A DNA stretch of 35,518 nucleotides from Tannerella sp. (GCA_031255595.1 JAIRSF010000227.1:1-35518), one strand, 5' to 3'; positions 16,904 to 25,533 are shown, numbered from the stretch's first letter. Program-made: numbers and translations. The notes: generated by a model from the letters alone, not told the origin.

Positions 16904-17914
16904 ATGAATGAAAAGTATCAGGCAGACAGCAAGCGGTATGACGGCGGAATGAAATATCGTCGTGCAGGAGAGAGCGGCGTATTGCTACCGGAGGTTTCTC
17001 TGGGATTGTGGCATAATTTCGGAGGAGATGACGTCTTTTCCAACAGTAAAAAAATGCTTCACATGGCTTTCGACCGGGGGATCACCCATTTTGATTTGGC
17101 TAATAATTATGGCCCGCCGTACGGTTCGGCGGAGGAAACGTTCGGTAAAGTGATGAAAGCGTCTTTTATGCCTTATCGCGACGAGTTGTTTATTTCAACA
17201 AAGGCCGGGCATGATATGTGGCCGGGGCCTTACGGTGAGTGGGGGTCACGCAAAAATCTGGTGAGTAGCCTGAATGCAAGTCTTCGACGCATGCAGTTGG
17301 ATTATGTGGATATTTTTTACTCACATCGTTATGATCCGGTTACTCCTTTGGAAGAAACGTTGCAGACGTTGGTCGATGTGGTTAAACAGGGAAAAGCCCT
17401 GTATGCAGGTATTTCCAAATATCCTGCCGATGCGGCTCGGTTTGCTTACGATTATTTGCGGAAGAGGGATGTATACTGCCTTTTGTACCAGGGGAAATAC
17501 AATCTTTTTTCGCGCGAACCGGAACAGGAAGGTATTTTGCAGCAGGCAAAAGACAATAGGGCAGGGTTTATTGCTTTTTCACCGCTGGCGCAGGGGTTGC
17601 TGACCGATAAGTATCTGAACGGCGAAGTATCCGCAACATCGAGGATGGCAAAAGGAAAATTCCTGAAAAGAGAACAACTGACGGATGAGGTGCTGACGAA
17701 AATACGGAGGCTGACGGAGGTTGCATCCGCACGTAATCAGTCATTGGCGGAAATGGCTTTAGCCTGGTTGTTAAAAGATGAATCCGTTTGTTCCGTCATT
17801 ATTGGAGCCGGTTCGGTCGAGCAATTGGACAGGAATTTAAAAGCCATGGAAAACACTTCGTTCTCCGGCGAAGAGCTGGATCTGATCCATCGGATCTTAA
17901 ACCCTCTTTCATGA
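16904..17914 (+). CDS. Aldo/keto reductase, YghZ-like
   Basis: The 336-residue TIM-barrel reductase carries the full AKR tetrad: Asp64, Tyr69 (FDLANNYGP), Lys100 (STKAGHDMWPGPYG) and His141 (YSHRYDP). The N-terminal LSLGLWHNFG-like segment and the DMWPGPYGEWGSRKNL block are characteristic of the YghZ / L-glyceraldehyde 3-phosphate reductase branch, which uses NADPH on aldehydes. The stop codon overlaps the activase start by 4 nt (ATGA), so the gene is coupled to a glycyl-radical system. Its substrate here is open; an aldehyde from the adjacent pathway is a reasonable inference. Confidence 0.92.
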   Translation: MNEKYQADSKRYDGGMKYRRAGESGVLLPEVSLGLWHNFGGDDVFSNSKKMLHMAFDRGITHFDLANNYGPPYGSAEETFGKVMKASFMPYRDELFISTKAGHDMWPGPYGEWGSRKNLVSSLNASLRRMQLDYVDIFYSHRYDPVTPLEETLQTLVDVVKQGKALYAGISKYPADAARFAYDYLRKRDVYCLLYQGKYNLFSREPEQEGILQQAKDNRAGFIAFSPLAQGLLTDKYLNGEVSATSRMAKGKFLKREQLTDEVLTKIRRLTEVASARNQSLAEMALAWLLKDESVCSVIIGAGSVEQLDRNLKAMENTSFSGEELDLIHRILNPLS

Positions 17915-18711
17915 CGGGTATCATTTTTGATATCAAACGATTTGCCGTACACGATGGCCCGGGTATTCGTGCGACGGCCTTCCTGAAAGGCTGTCCACTT
18001 GCGTGCCGCTGGTGCCACAATCCCGAAAGTATGAAACCGGCGGTCTGTTCGCTACCCAAAAGCGTCCGGGTAGGAAACAAGACTTTTGTCGAAGACGAAA
18101 CCGTCGGGTTTGAAATTTCGCCCGGTGAACTGATCGCCGAATTTCGGAAAGAACAAATATTTATGGAGGAATCGGGAGGAGGTGTGACCTTTTCGGGAGG
18201 AGAACCGCTCATGCAACCGGAATTTCTGGCGGCATCTCTCCGGTTGTGTAAAAAAGAGAATTTTCATACGGCGGTCGACACTTCCGGTTTCACTCCATGG
18301 GAAAACTTTGAGAAGATATTGCCTTTTACGGACTTGTTCCTGTATGATCTGAAACCAATAGATGACGGATTGCATACGAAATATACAGGTGTTTCCAACA
18401 AACCGATCCATGAAAACCTGTTCCGGTTACTGAAAAAAAAGCAACAGGTGCAAATTCGTATTCCGATGATTCCCCGGATCACATTCACCCACGAAAACAT
18501 CGCTCAAACGATCTCTTTTTTACAGAAGTTACCGTTGCCGCCGGCAGGAAAAGTCGATTTATTGCCGTATCACAACACAGCTTCGCACAAATACAAACGG
18601 TTTGGCGTTACCAACTCATTCGAAGGAACGGAATCCGTATCAAAAGACCAACTGCTGGATGCGAAGCGACAATTTGAATCGGCCGGATTTGAGGCCGGAA
18701 TCGGCGGATAA
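17911..18711 (+). CDS. Glycyl-radical enzyme activating enzyme (HypD-AE-like)
   Basis: This is a radical-SAM activase that installs the glycyl radical on its partner enzyme, cleaving S-adenosylmethionine at a 4Fe-4S cluster. The cluster motif is GCPLACRWCHNPES (CX3CX2C), followed by VTFSGGEPLMQPEF for SAM binding and a DLFLYDLKPID strand. The start at 17911 (MTGIIFDIKRFAVHDGPG) is the family N-terminus; it lies inside the last codon of the reductase. Between about 42 and 85 there is only one Cys, so the two-cluster ferredoxin insert common in activases of non-PFL glycyl radical enzymes is missing. The hypD-like gene follows after 30 nt. Confidence 0.93.
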   Translation: MTGIIFDIKRFAVHDGPGIRATAFLKGCPLACRWCHNPESMKPAVCSLPKSVRVGNKTFVEDETVGFEISPGELIAEFRKEQIFMEESGGGVTFSGGEPLMQPEFLAASLRLCKKENFHTAVDTSGFTPWENFEKILPFTDLFLYDLKPIDDGLHTKYTGVSNKPIHENLFRLLKKKQQVQIRIPMIPRITFTHENIAQTISFLQKLPLPPAGKVDLLPYHNTASHKYKRFGVTNSFEGTESVSKDQLLDAKRQFESAGFEAGIGG

Positions 18712-18741
18712 AATGCAAAACGATTAAACAAGTAATACAGG

Positions 18742-21132
18742 ATGACACCAAGAATCAAACAACTGCGCGAACAAAGCCTGAACGCCGTCAACCGTATTTC
18801 TGCGGAAAGGGCGCTACTGATAACCGAATTTTACGAAAACCATGTGGCGTTCGGTGATTCCGTACCCGTACAACGTGCGAAATCATTCGAATATATATTA
18901 TCTGAAAAAGAAATATGTATCAATGACGATGAACTGATTGTCGGCGAACGCGGGCCGGCGCCCAAAGCAACTCCCACCTATCCCGAAATTACGGTTCATT
19001 CATTGCAGGATCTGGATATTCTTCATTCACGTGAAAAGGTATGGTTTCGCGTGGACAACGAAACGCGCGAGGCGTACGAGAAAATAATCATCCCGTTCTG
19101 GAAAGGGCGTTCTAACCGCGACCGCGTGATGAAAGCCATGTCGCCGGAATGGCACGACGCTTATAATGCCGGCATATTCACCGAATTTATGGAACAGCGC
19201 GCACCCGGTCATACGGTTGCCGGATATAAAATATTCAACAAAGGCATGCTTGATATCATACGGGATATTGAGGAAAGTATAAAAAATATCGACCGGCGGA
19301 ACAACCCGTCGGCTCCGGAGAAAACGGAAGATGCGTCAGCCCCGGATAAAATAGAAGAACTGAAAGCTATGAAGATCGCCGCCGGCGCAATAATCCGTTT
19401 TGCGGAGCGCCATGCGGAAAAGCTCGAACAACGGGCCTGTACGGAAAAGGATCCGGGCAGGAAAAATGAACTGACCGAAATGGCGCGTATATGCCGCAGA
19501 GTGCCGGCGCATGCACCGGCAACGTTTCACGAAGCCTTACAACATTACTGGTTTATTCATCTGGGCGTAGTAACGGAACTAAATCCATGGGATTCGTTCA
19601 ACCCCGGACGGCTTGACCGGCACTTATATCCTTTCTACAAGGCGGAAACCGAAGCCGGCGTTCTGACCCGCGACAAAGCGGTAGAAATACTCGAATCTTT
19701 CTGGATAAAATTCAACAACCACCCCTCGCCGCCGAAAATAGGCGTTACGGCCGAGGAGAGCAACACCTATACGGACTTCTGCCTGATAAACCTCGGCGGA
19801 CTGACTCCCGACGGAAAAGACGCCGTCAATGAAATGTCATACATCCTGCTGGACGTCATTGAAGAAATGCGCCTCCTGCAACCGGGTTCCATGGTGCAGC
19901 TAAGTCGTCTGAACCCGGATACATTCATTGACCGGGCTGTGAAGATCGCCAAAACCGGATTCGGACAACCGTCCGTCTTCAATACCGACGCCATCGTTCA
20001 GGAACTCGTCAACCAGGGCAAAAGCCTCGAAGACGCCCGTAACGGCGGCGCCAGCGGATGTGTAGAAAGCGGCGCTTTCGGTACGGAAAGTTATATTCTG
20101 TGCGGATACTTCAACCTGCCGAAAATCCTTGAAATAACACTGCACAACGGCTTTGATCCACGCACACAAAAACAGGTCGGATTGCATACCGGCTTTCCCT
20201 CCGAACTGAAAACATACGACCAACTGCTGGGCGCCTTCAAAAAACAGGTGCAATATTTTGCCGGAATTAAAATCGAAGGCAACAACGCCATAGAAAAAAT
20301 TTTCATCTCGCATATCCCGACCCCATTTCTGTCACTAATCATAGACGACTGTGTTGCACGCGGCATAGATTATATACAAGGCGGTGCACGATACAACACA
20401 AATTATATCCAGGGAGTAGGTCTGGGCACGATAACCGATTCGCTGACCTCCCTCAGGATAAACGTATATGAAAACAAAAACATAACGTTGCCGGACTTTG
20501 TTGAAGCTCTGGAACAGAACTTCGAAAACAGGGATGAACTATTATATCGCCTACTGTATAAAACACCTAAATACGGTAACGACGACGACCGCGCCGACAC
20601 ACAACTAATAGATGTATTCAACATATACCACGATGCCGTCGCAGGACATAAAAGTCCGCGCGGAGCGGACTATCGCATCAACCTGCTTCCCACGACCTGC
20701 CACGTTTACTTCGGAAGCGTCATGCATGCCGGCCCCGACGGAAGGAAAGCCGGATTGCCTGTATCGGAAGGAATCTCACCGGTACAGGGGGCCGACACAA
20801 ACGGGCCAACCTCGGTCGTTAAGTCCGCCGCAAAAATCGACCACCTGCGTACGGGCGGCACGCTACTCAACCAGAAATTCAGCCCTTCATTCTTCGACGG
20901 CGATTCCGCCATACGGAAAATTTCCGCCCTGGTTCGCAGTTATTTCAGGATGAACGGACATCATATACAATTTAATGTAGTAGATGCCGATACATTGCGC
21001 GACGCCCAGCGGCATCCGGAAAAACACCGGAACCTCATTGTGCGGGTAGCCGGATATAGTGACTACTTCAATGATCTGGGAATAAGCCTGCAAAATGAAA
21101 TCATCATGCGCACCGAACATGCAAGCCTCTGA
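18742..21132 (+). CDS. hypD: Glycyl radical enzyme, probable trans-4-hydroxy-L-proline dehydratase
   Basis: The 796-residue enzyme has the catalytic Cys440 and Glu442 (GGASGCVESGAFG) and the glycyl-radical loop RVAGYSDYF with Gly771. From memory, the C. difficile HypD structure uses Cys434, Glu436, Asp278, Ser334, Asp339, Phe340, Tyr450, Thr645 and Gly765; the residues here at +6 (Asp284, Ser340, Asp345, Phe346, Tyr456, Thr651) are the same amino acids. Phe149 and His157 match Phe152 and His160 at -3. The shift is explained by an insertion near 190-207. HypD removes water from hydroxyproline to give pyrroline-5-carboxylate anaerobically. No proC is in view. PFL is excluded because there is no Cys-Cys pair. 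Confidence 0.85.
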   Translation: MTPRIKQLREQSLNAVNRISAERALLITEFYENHVAFGDSVPVQRAKSFEYILSEKEICINDDELIVGERGPAPKATPTYPEITVHSLQDLDILHSREKVWFRVDNETREAYEKIIIPFWKGRSNRDRVMKAMSPEWHDAYNAGIFTEFMEQRAPGHTVAGYKIFNKGMLDIIRDIEESIKNIDRRNNPSAPEKTEDASAPDKIEELKAMKIAAGAIIRFAERHAEKLEQRACTEKDPGRKNELTEMARICRRVPAHAPATFHEALQHYWFIHLGVVTELNPWDSFNPGRLDRHLYPFYKAETEAGVLTRDKAVEILESFWIKFNNHPSPPKIGVTAEESNTYTDFCLINLGGLTPDGKDAVNEMSYILLDVIEEMRLLQPGSMVQLSRLNPDTFIDRAVKIAKTGFGQPSVFNTDAIVQELVNQGKSLEDARNGGASGCVESGAFGTESYILCGYFNLPKILEITLHNGFDPRTQKQVGLHTGFPSELKTYDQLLGAFKKQVQYFAGIKIEGNNAIEKIFISHIPTPFLSLIIDDCVARGIDYIQGGARYNTNYIQGVGLGTITDSLTSLRINVYENKNITLPDFVEALEQNFENRDELLYRLLYKTPKYGNDDDRADTQLIDVFNIYHDAVAGHKSPRGADYRINLLPTTCHVYFGSVMHAGPDGRKAGLPVSEGISPVQGADTNGPTSVVKSAAKIDHLRTGGTLLNQKFSPSFFDGDSAIRKISALVRSYFRMNGHHIQFNVVDADTLRDAQRHPEKHRNLIVRVAGYSDYFNDLGISLQNEIIMRTEHASL
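19309..19362 (+). repeat. 27-bp imperfect tandem duplication inside hypD
   Basis: Units 19309-19335 and 19336-19362 match at about 19 of 27 positions and encode SAPEKTEDA followed by SAPDKIEEL. The extra nine residues account for the numbering shift relative to C. difficile HypD and lie in a surface-type Pro/Ala/charged linker. Confidence 0.6.
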
Positions 21133-21150
21133 GCATAAGCTCCCGGCGCG

Positions 21151-21214
21151 ACCGACCTCCGAACGCAGGCGCCTCCGGCATGAACCGACCTCCGAACGCA
21201 AGCCTCCGGCACGA
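21151..21214 (+). repeat. GC-rich tandem repeat after hypD
   Basis: Two units of 33 and 31 bp (21151-21183 and 21184-21214) each begin ACCGACCTCCGAACGCA and end CTCCGGCA or similar. A diverged partial unit can be seen over the last codons of hypD (21112-21137) and a shorter remnant after 21215. The block is much more GC-rich than the AT-rich promoter region of hisC next to it. Confidence 0.65.
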
Positions 21215-21272
21215 ATCGGCCCCTTTTGAAACGGTTTCTTTCCATTTCTTTTCTTTTTTCTTATATTTTGTG

Positions 21273-21280
21273 TATTTTTG
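21273..21280 (+). promoter_or_regulatory. Possible -7 box for hisC
   Basis: TATTTTTG matches TAnnTTTG 18 nt before the hisC ATG. No -33 TTG is at standard distance and the resulting leader would be very short, so this is tentative. Confidence 0.3.
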
Positions 21281-21298
21281 CCTGAAAATATAAAATTC

Positions 21299-22330
21299 AT
21301 GATAGATATATCTACATTGGTAAGGGACAATATCCTTCGACTTAAACCTTATTCCTGTGCCCGTAGCGAGTATAGAGGTGAGGCCTCCGTTTTTCTGGAT
21401 GCAAATGAAAATCCGATGAATACGCCTTATAACCGGTATCCGGATCCGTTGCAGGAGGATTTGAAGGAAAAAATTGCGGAAATCAAATATATAAGGCCTG
21501 CACAAATCATGTTGGGTGTAGGAAGCGATGAACCGATAGATCTGGTTATCCGTATATTTTGTGAGCCGGGAGAAAATAATATGGTAGCAATAGATCCCAC
21601 CTACGGCATGTATCAGGTATGTGCGGATATTAATAATGTAGAATACCGGAAAGCTTTGCTGAACGAAGACTATACGCTCGATGCGCAGCGTGTGTTGGAT
21701 ATGGCGGACGACCGGACAAAGGTGCTGTTCCTTTGTTCTCCCAACAATCCTACGGGAAATGTATTAAACCGTAGAGAAATACGCAAAATACTGAACAACT
21801 TCGGCGGAATCATCGTAATAGATGAAGCCTACATAGATTTTTCGTCCGAACCGTCATGGTTGCGGGAGCTGGATGAACATCCGAACATGATCATCCTGCA
21901 GACGTTTTCCAAAGCATGGGGACTTGCTGCCGTCAGATGCGGCATGGCCTTTGCATCCGAAGAAATAATCGGGTTTTTCAACAAAGTTAAATATCCCTAT
22001 AACATCAATACATTAACACAAAAGTTTGTATATGAGCAGTTGGAACATAAAGATCGTAAGAACAAATGGGTTAAAATACTTCTCGAACAACGCGAATTGT
22101 TAGCCGAAAAACTTCGGGCCATACCGTTTGTGGAGAAAATTTATCCGTCGGAGGCAAACTTCCTGCTGATAAAAGTTCCCGATGCGAATGATATCTACAA
22201 TAAATTAGTAAAGAAGGGCGTTATTATACGTAATCGCAACAACATCTCCCTGTGCCTCGGATGTCTGCGTATTACCGTTGGCGTCGCAGAAGAAAATGAA
22301 ATATTAATAAACGAATTAAAACAATTATAA
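21299..22330 (+). CDS. hisC: Histidinol-phosphate aminotransferase
   Basis: This is a fold-type I PLP enzyme converting imidazole-acetol phosphate and glutamate to L-histidinol phosphate. It shows [42 protein letters not shown] and the PLP-lysine segment [10 protein letters not shown] with Lys205. The ATG at 21299 gives 343 residues with the family N-terminus; a TTG further upstream would add seven unlikely residues. In Bacteroidetes the order is usually hisG-hisD-hisC-hisB; here hisG and hisD are absent and HypD lies on the left. A 4-nt gap separates it from the DUF3127 gene. Confidence 0.95.
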   Translation: MIDISTLVRDNILRLKPYSCARSEYRGEASVFLDANENPMNTPYNRYPDPLQEDLKEKIAEIKYIRPAQIMLGVGSDEPIDLVIRIFCEPGENNMVAIDPTYGMYQVCADINNVEYRKALLNEDYTLDAQRVLDMADDRTKVLFLCSPNNPTGNVLNRREIRKILNNFGGIIVIDEAYIDFSSEPSWLRELDEHPNMIILQTFSKAWGLAAVRCGMAFASEEIIGFFNKVKYPYNINTLTQKFVYEQLEHKDRKNKWVKILLEQRELLAEKLRAIPFVEKIYPSEANFLLIKVPDANDIYNKLVKKGVIIRNRNNISLCLGCLRITVGVAEENEILINELKQL

Positions 22331-22334
22331 TCTT

Positions 22335-22709
22335 ATGGAAGTAAAAGGAAAAATTATTGTCGTACAACCTCTTCAGTCCGGCGAAGGTAAAAACGGCACA
22401 TGGAAAAAGCAGGAATATGTGATAGAATACGAACAGAACTCACAATATCCGCGTAAAATGATGTTTAACCTTTGGGGTGACAAGATCGACCAGTATAACA
22501 TACAGGAGGGACAAACCCTGAATGTCGGTTTCGATATCGACTGTCGTGAATACAACGGTCGTTGGTATAACGATATACGCGCCTGGAAGATCGACGTGAT
22601 ACCTGCGGAAGAAGTCGGAGGTACAACAACACCGTCCGCGCCGCCGTCGTTCACCCCGATGAATAGTGGCGACACCCCTTCGGACGATACGTCCGATCTT
22701 CCGTTTTAA
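22335..22709 (+). CDS. DUF3127 protein, OB-fold-like
   Basis: The 124-residue product matches the Bacteroidetes family DUF3127: MEVKGKIIVVQPLQSGEGKNG, KKQEYVIEYEQNSQYPRK, MMFNLWGDKID and the NDIRAWKID strand that ends the domain (about 1-92). The pattern suggests a small OB-fold and a possible single-stranded nucleic-acid binder, which is inference. A disordered Pro/Ser/Asp tail ending in DDTSDLPF resembles the acidic C-terminal tip of SSB proteins. It sits between hisC and hisB, starting 4 nt after hisC. Confidence 0.9.
   Translation: MEVKGKIIVVQPLQSGEGKNGTWKKQEYVIEYEQNSQYPRKMMFNLWGDKIDQYNIQEGQTLNVGFDIDCREYNGRWYNDIRAWKIDVIPAEEVGGTTTPSAPPSFTPMNSGDTPSDDTSDLPF
22681..22695 (+). terminator. Small hairpin at the end of the DUF3127 gene
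   Basis: A perfect 6-bp stem with a 3-nt loop (22681-22686 and 22690-22695) lies in the last codons and is followed within 12 nt by a short T-run. It may cause partial termination before hisB. Confidence 0.25.
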
Positions 22710-22727
22710 AATTCGGTTAGCGACAAG

Positions 22728-22870
22728 CCTGTTCATCAAACCGGCTCCGAACGGCGCTTTTCCCCAAACGAACCTCGCCCACAAGACGTGTGAACGAGGG
22801 TCGAAATGGGTTGAACAGGATTTTTGAAGTGACCTTGAATGATGCGATCCTTACCCGGATTTGTTCCGGG
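22728..22870 (+). other. Fold-capable spacer before hisB
   Basis: Several complementary segments are nested here: an outer 8-bp pair (22728-22735 and 22812-22819), an inner 5-bp pair (22773-22777 and 22795-22799) that encloses CACA/TGTG (22780-22783 and 22789-22792), and a separate 6-bp hairpin (22854-22859 and 22865-22870). The hisB ATG is at 22921. It could be a leader RNA, an attenuator or a repeat element. Confidence 0.4.
22779..22824 (+). repeat. Dispersed 46-nt element, copy 2
   Basis: This is the counterpart of 16818-16862. It overlaps the right arm of the outer stem of the spacer before hisB. Here it is wholly intergenic. Confidence 0.45.
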
Positions 22871-22920
22871 CACAGGCGCTTCATGTAATGACTTTTGACA
22901 TACCCTCACAAGCCAGACAA

Positions 22921-24081
22921 ATGAAAAAAAGAGCTTTATTTATTGACCGGGACGGCACTCTGATCATAGAACCCCCGGTAACCTTTCAGGTTGATACGCT
23001 TGAACAGCTTACGTTTCTTCCGGGAGTTATACGTAACCTGTATTTCATACGTAAAAACCTTGATTTTGAGTTGGTCATCGTAACCAATCAGGACGGACTC
23101 GGAACGCCTTCGAATCCACAGGAAAATTTTGACCGCGTACAGCAGAAAATGCTTGAAGTCTTCGCCAACGAAGGTGTCCTTTTCGATAAGATCCTTATTG
23201 ACCCTTCTTTTCCGGAAGACAACTCACCAAACCGCAAACCGCGTACCGGAATGTTAAAAGAATATATGACGGGCGACTATGACCTTGAAAATTCATATGT
23301 GATCGGTGACCGGAAAACAGATATGGAGTTGGCTGCAAATCTTGGATGTAAAGGCATCTTAATAGCTGCCGGCGGGATTACCATGGCATCCGCACCGGAA
23401 GATGATATACAACATGCAGCCGAAGAATACACGTCCCGTCATAAAGACAGATTCCATACCTTCGATTCGTGGGAAAAGATAAAAGACTTTCTTTTTGCCG
23501 GCGAGCGCATTGCGACGGTACGGCGTACGACGAAAGAAACGGATATTCATATCAGCCTGAACTTAGACGGAAACGGCGCATGTGATATCTCGACCGGCAT
23601 AGGATTCTTTGACCATATGCTCGAGCAGATCGGAAAACATGGAGGATTAGACCTGACCATAAAAGTCTGTGGTGACCTGCATGTTGACGAACATCATACG
23701 ATAGAAGATACGGCCATTGCTCTCGGCGAAGCGCTGTCGACGGCGTTGGGAAACAAACGCGGCATAGAGCGCTATGGTTATTGCCTGCCGATGGACGATT
23801 GTCTTTGCCGCGTAGCGCTCGACTTCGGCGGACGTGCATGGCTCGTCTGGGATGCGGAATTTAGCCGCGAAATGATCGGAGGGATGCCGACGGAAATGTT
23901 CCTGCATTTTTTTAAGTCATTAAGCGACGCAGCCGGTATGAACCTGAATATCTGGGCGGAAGGAGAAAACGAACACCATAAAGCCGAGAGTATATACAAA
24001 GCGTTTGCCCGGGCGATTAAAATGGCCATTAAGCGCGATGTATATAAATACGAATTACCCAGCACAAAGGGAGTTTTATAA
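22921..24081 (+). CDS. hisB: Bifunctional histidinol-phosphatase / imidazoleglycerol-phosphate dehydratase
   Basis: The 386-residue fusion joins an N-terminal HAD phosphatase (about 1-165; FIDRDGTLI nucleophile motif, VTNQDG, RKPRTGM and [10 protein letters not shown]) to a C-terminal dehydratase (about 190-386; [28 protein letters not shown] and [15 protein letters not shown] metal-binding His clusters). It catalyses two steps of histidine synthesis. The zinc-binding Cys residues of the E. coli phosphatase loop are not present ([14 protein letters not shown]). The start at 22921 fits the HAD N-terminus; upstream ATGs would only add a tail. DUF3127 and about 210 nt of spacer separate it from hisC. 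Confidence 0.94.
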   Translation: MKKRALFIDRDGTLIIEPPVTFQVDTLEQLTFLPGVIRNLYFIRKNLDFELVIVTNQDGLGTPSNPQENFDRVQQKMLEVFANEGVLFDKILIDPSFPEDNSPNRKPRTGMLKEYMTGDYDLENSYVIGDRKTDMELAANLGCKGILIAAGGITMASAPEDDIQHAAEEYTSRHKDRFHTFDSWEKIKDFLFAGERIATVRRTTKETDIHISLNLDGNGACDISTGIGFFDHMLEQIGKHGGLDLTIKVCGDLHVDEHHTIEDTAIALGEALSTALGNKRGIERYGYCLPMDDCLCRVALDFGGRAWLVWDAEFSREMIGGMPTEMFLHFFKSLSDAAGMNLNIWAEGENEHHKAESIYKAFARAIKMAIKRDVYKYELPSTKGVL

Positions 24082-24121
24082 AAGCCGGTCAGCGAGTCCC
24101 GGCAGGAGTTGGTGAAAACGC

Positions 24122-24151
24122 GCCGGAGAATCATGCCTATGATGCTCCGGC
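24122..24151. terminator. Convergent terminator between hisB and metY
   Basis: A 7-bp stem, a one-base mismatch and a further 5-bp stem enclose a 4-nt loop (24122-24134 and 24139-24151). It sits between two converging genes; a short T-run (GCGTTTTC) follows on the minus side. Confidence 0.6.
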
Positions 24152-24166
24152 TGCTTATAATTCAGT

Positions 24167-25447
24167 TCAGGCCTTTTCCAACGCCTGTTTTACGTCGGCA
24201 ATCAGGTCTTCAATATCTTCTATACCTACCGAGAAACGGATCAGATCCGGCTGTACGCCTGCGGCAATCAGTTGCTCGTCCGATAATTGCCGGTGCGTAT
24301 GACTTGCAGGATGGAGCACGCATGAACGGGCGTCCGCAACATGTGTGACGATTGCAACAAGCTCCAGCGAATCCATAAAACGTATGGAATTATCGCGCCC
24401 GCCTTTGATACCGAATGTCAGAACGCCACAAGAGCCGTCCGGTAGATATTTCTGTGCCAGGTCATAATATTTATCGCCCGGCAATCCGCAAAAACGAACC
24501 CATGCTACTTTCGGATGATCACGCAGAAACTCGGCCATCTTCTGCGCATTTTCGCAATGACGCGGAATACGCAAATGAAGCGTTTCCAACCCTACATTTA
24601 ATAAAAATGCGTTTTGAGGCGACTGTATGGAACCCAGGTCACGCATCATTTGTGCAGTCGCTTTCGTAATATAGGCCGATTTGCCGAACTTTTCCGTATA
24701 GGTAATGCCATGATAAGAAGCATCGGGCGTAGTCAGGCCCGGAAATTTATCCTTATACCTGTCCCATTCAAAATTGCCACTGTCGACGATGGCTCCACCG
24801 ACGGCCATTGCATGCCCGTCCATATATTTGGTAGTGGAATGTGTCACGATATCGGCGCCCCATTCAAACGGGCGGCAGTTGATAGGCGTCGGAAACGTAT
24901 TATCAATAATGAGGGGGACACCGTTTTTATGAGCTATGCGGGCAAATTTTTCGATATCCAGAACAGCGCAGGCCGGATTGGCTATCGTTTCGCCGAATAC
25001 GGCTTTTGTGTTCGGACGAAAGGCTTCCTGTATCTCATCTTCCGAAGCGTCCTGATTGACAAACGTCACATCAATCCCCATCTTTTTCATCGTTACACCA
25101 TACAGGTTAAAAGTGCCTCCGTATATTTCGGATGCACAAACAAAATGATCGCCCGCCTCACAAATATTAAACAAAGCGTAGAAAGAAGCCGCTTGCCCCG
25201 AAGAAGTAAGCATGGCAGCCACACCGCCTTCCAGTTCCGCTATTTTGGCCGCAACAAAATCATTTGTCGGATTTTGCAGGCGTGTATAAAAGTATCCGGA
25301 TGCTTCCAGGTCAAACAATCGCCCCATTTCCTCACTTGTCGTATACTTAAATGTTGTACTCTGATAAATAGGTAACACACGCGGCTCTCCGTTTTTCGGT
25401 TTCCAGCCTCCCTGTATGCAAATTGTGTTTCTTTTCTGCTTTTTCAT
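24167..25447 (-). CDS. metY: O-acetylhomoserine aminocarboxypropyltransferase (sulfhydrylase)
   Basis: MetY makes homocysteine from O-acetyl-L-homoserine and sulfide, using PLP. Features of the Cys/Met metabolism PLP family are TRLQNPTNDF, TSSGQAASF, ETIANPACAVLDIE, the IIDNTFPTP strand, the Lys207 segment THSTTKYMDGH and SVGIEDIEDLIADV at the C-terminus. At 426 residues it has the MetY-type length. It is monocistronic. No clear TAnnTTTG box was found upstream. Together with metF it serves methionine synthesis, although the two are not adjacent. Confidence 0.94.
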   Translation of the reverse strand: MKKQKRNTICIQGGWKPKNGEPRVLPIYQSTTFKYTTSEEMGRLFDLEASGYFYTRLQNPTNDFVAAKIAELEGGVAAMLTSSGQAASFYALFNICEAGDHFVCASEIYGGTFNLYGVTMKKMGIDVTFVNQDASEDEIQEAFRPNTKAVFGETIANPACAVLDIEKFARIAHKNGVPLIIDNTFPTPINCRPFEWGADIVTHSTTKYMDGHAMAVGGAIVDSGNFEWDRYKDKFPGLTTPDASYHGITYTEKFGKSAYITKATAQMMRDLGSIQSPQNAFLLNVGLETLHLRIPRHCENAQKMAEFLRDHPKVAWVRFCGLPGDKYYDLAQKYLPDGSCGVLTFGIKGGRDNSIRFMDSLELVAIVTHVADARSCVLHPASHTHRQLSDEQLIAAGVQPDLIRFSVGIEDIEDLIADVKQALEKA

Positions 25448-25533
25448 CTTTGCCTCTGTATTATTACATTAATTATATATATTTGAATCCACATCAAAAG
25501 ATACCGTCCCCCCGGCAGTGTAACTGCGGCTTT

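Noticed and set aside
17788-17910. Longer start for the glycyl-radical activase
   Set aside because: The extra 41 residues are the shifted frame of the aldo/keto reductase; the family N-terminus begins at 17911.
18742-21132. Identity as pyruvate formate-lyase or choline TMA-lyase
   Set aside because: PFL has two adjacent catalytic Cys, not seen here; the residue set around the active site fits HypD rather than CutC, as far as I can recall the families.
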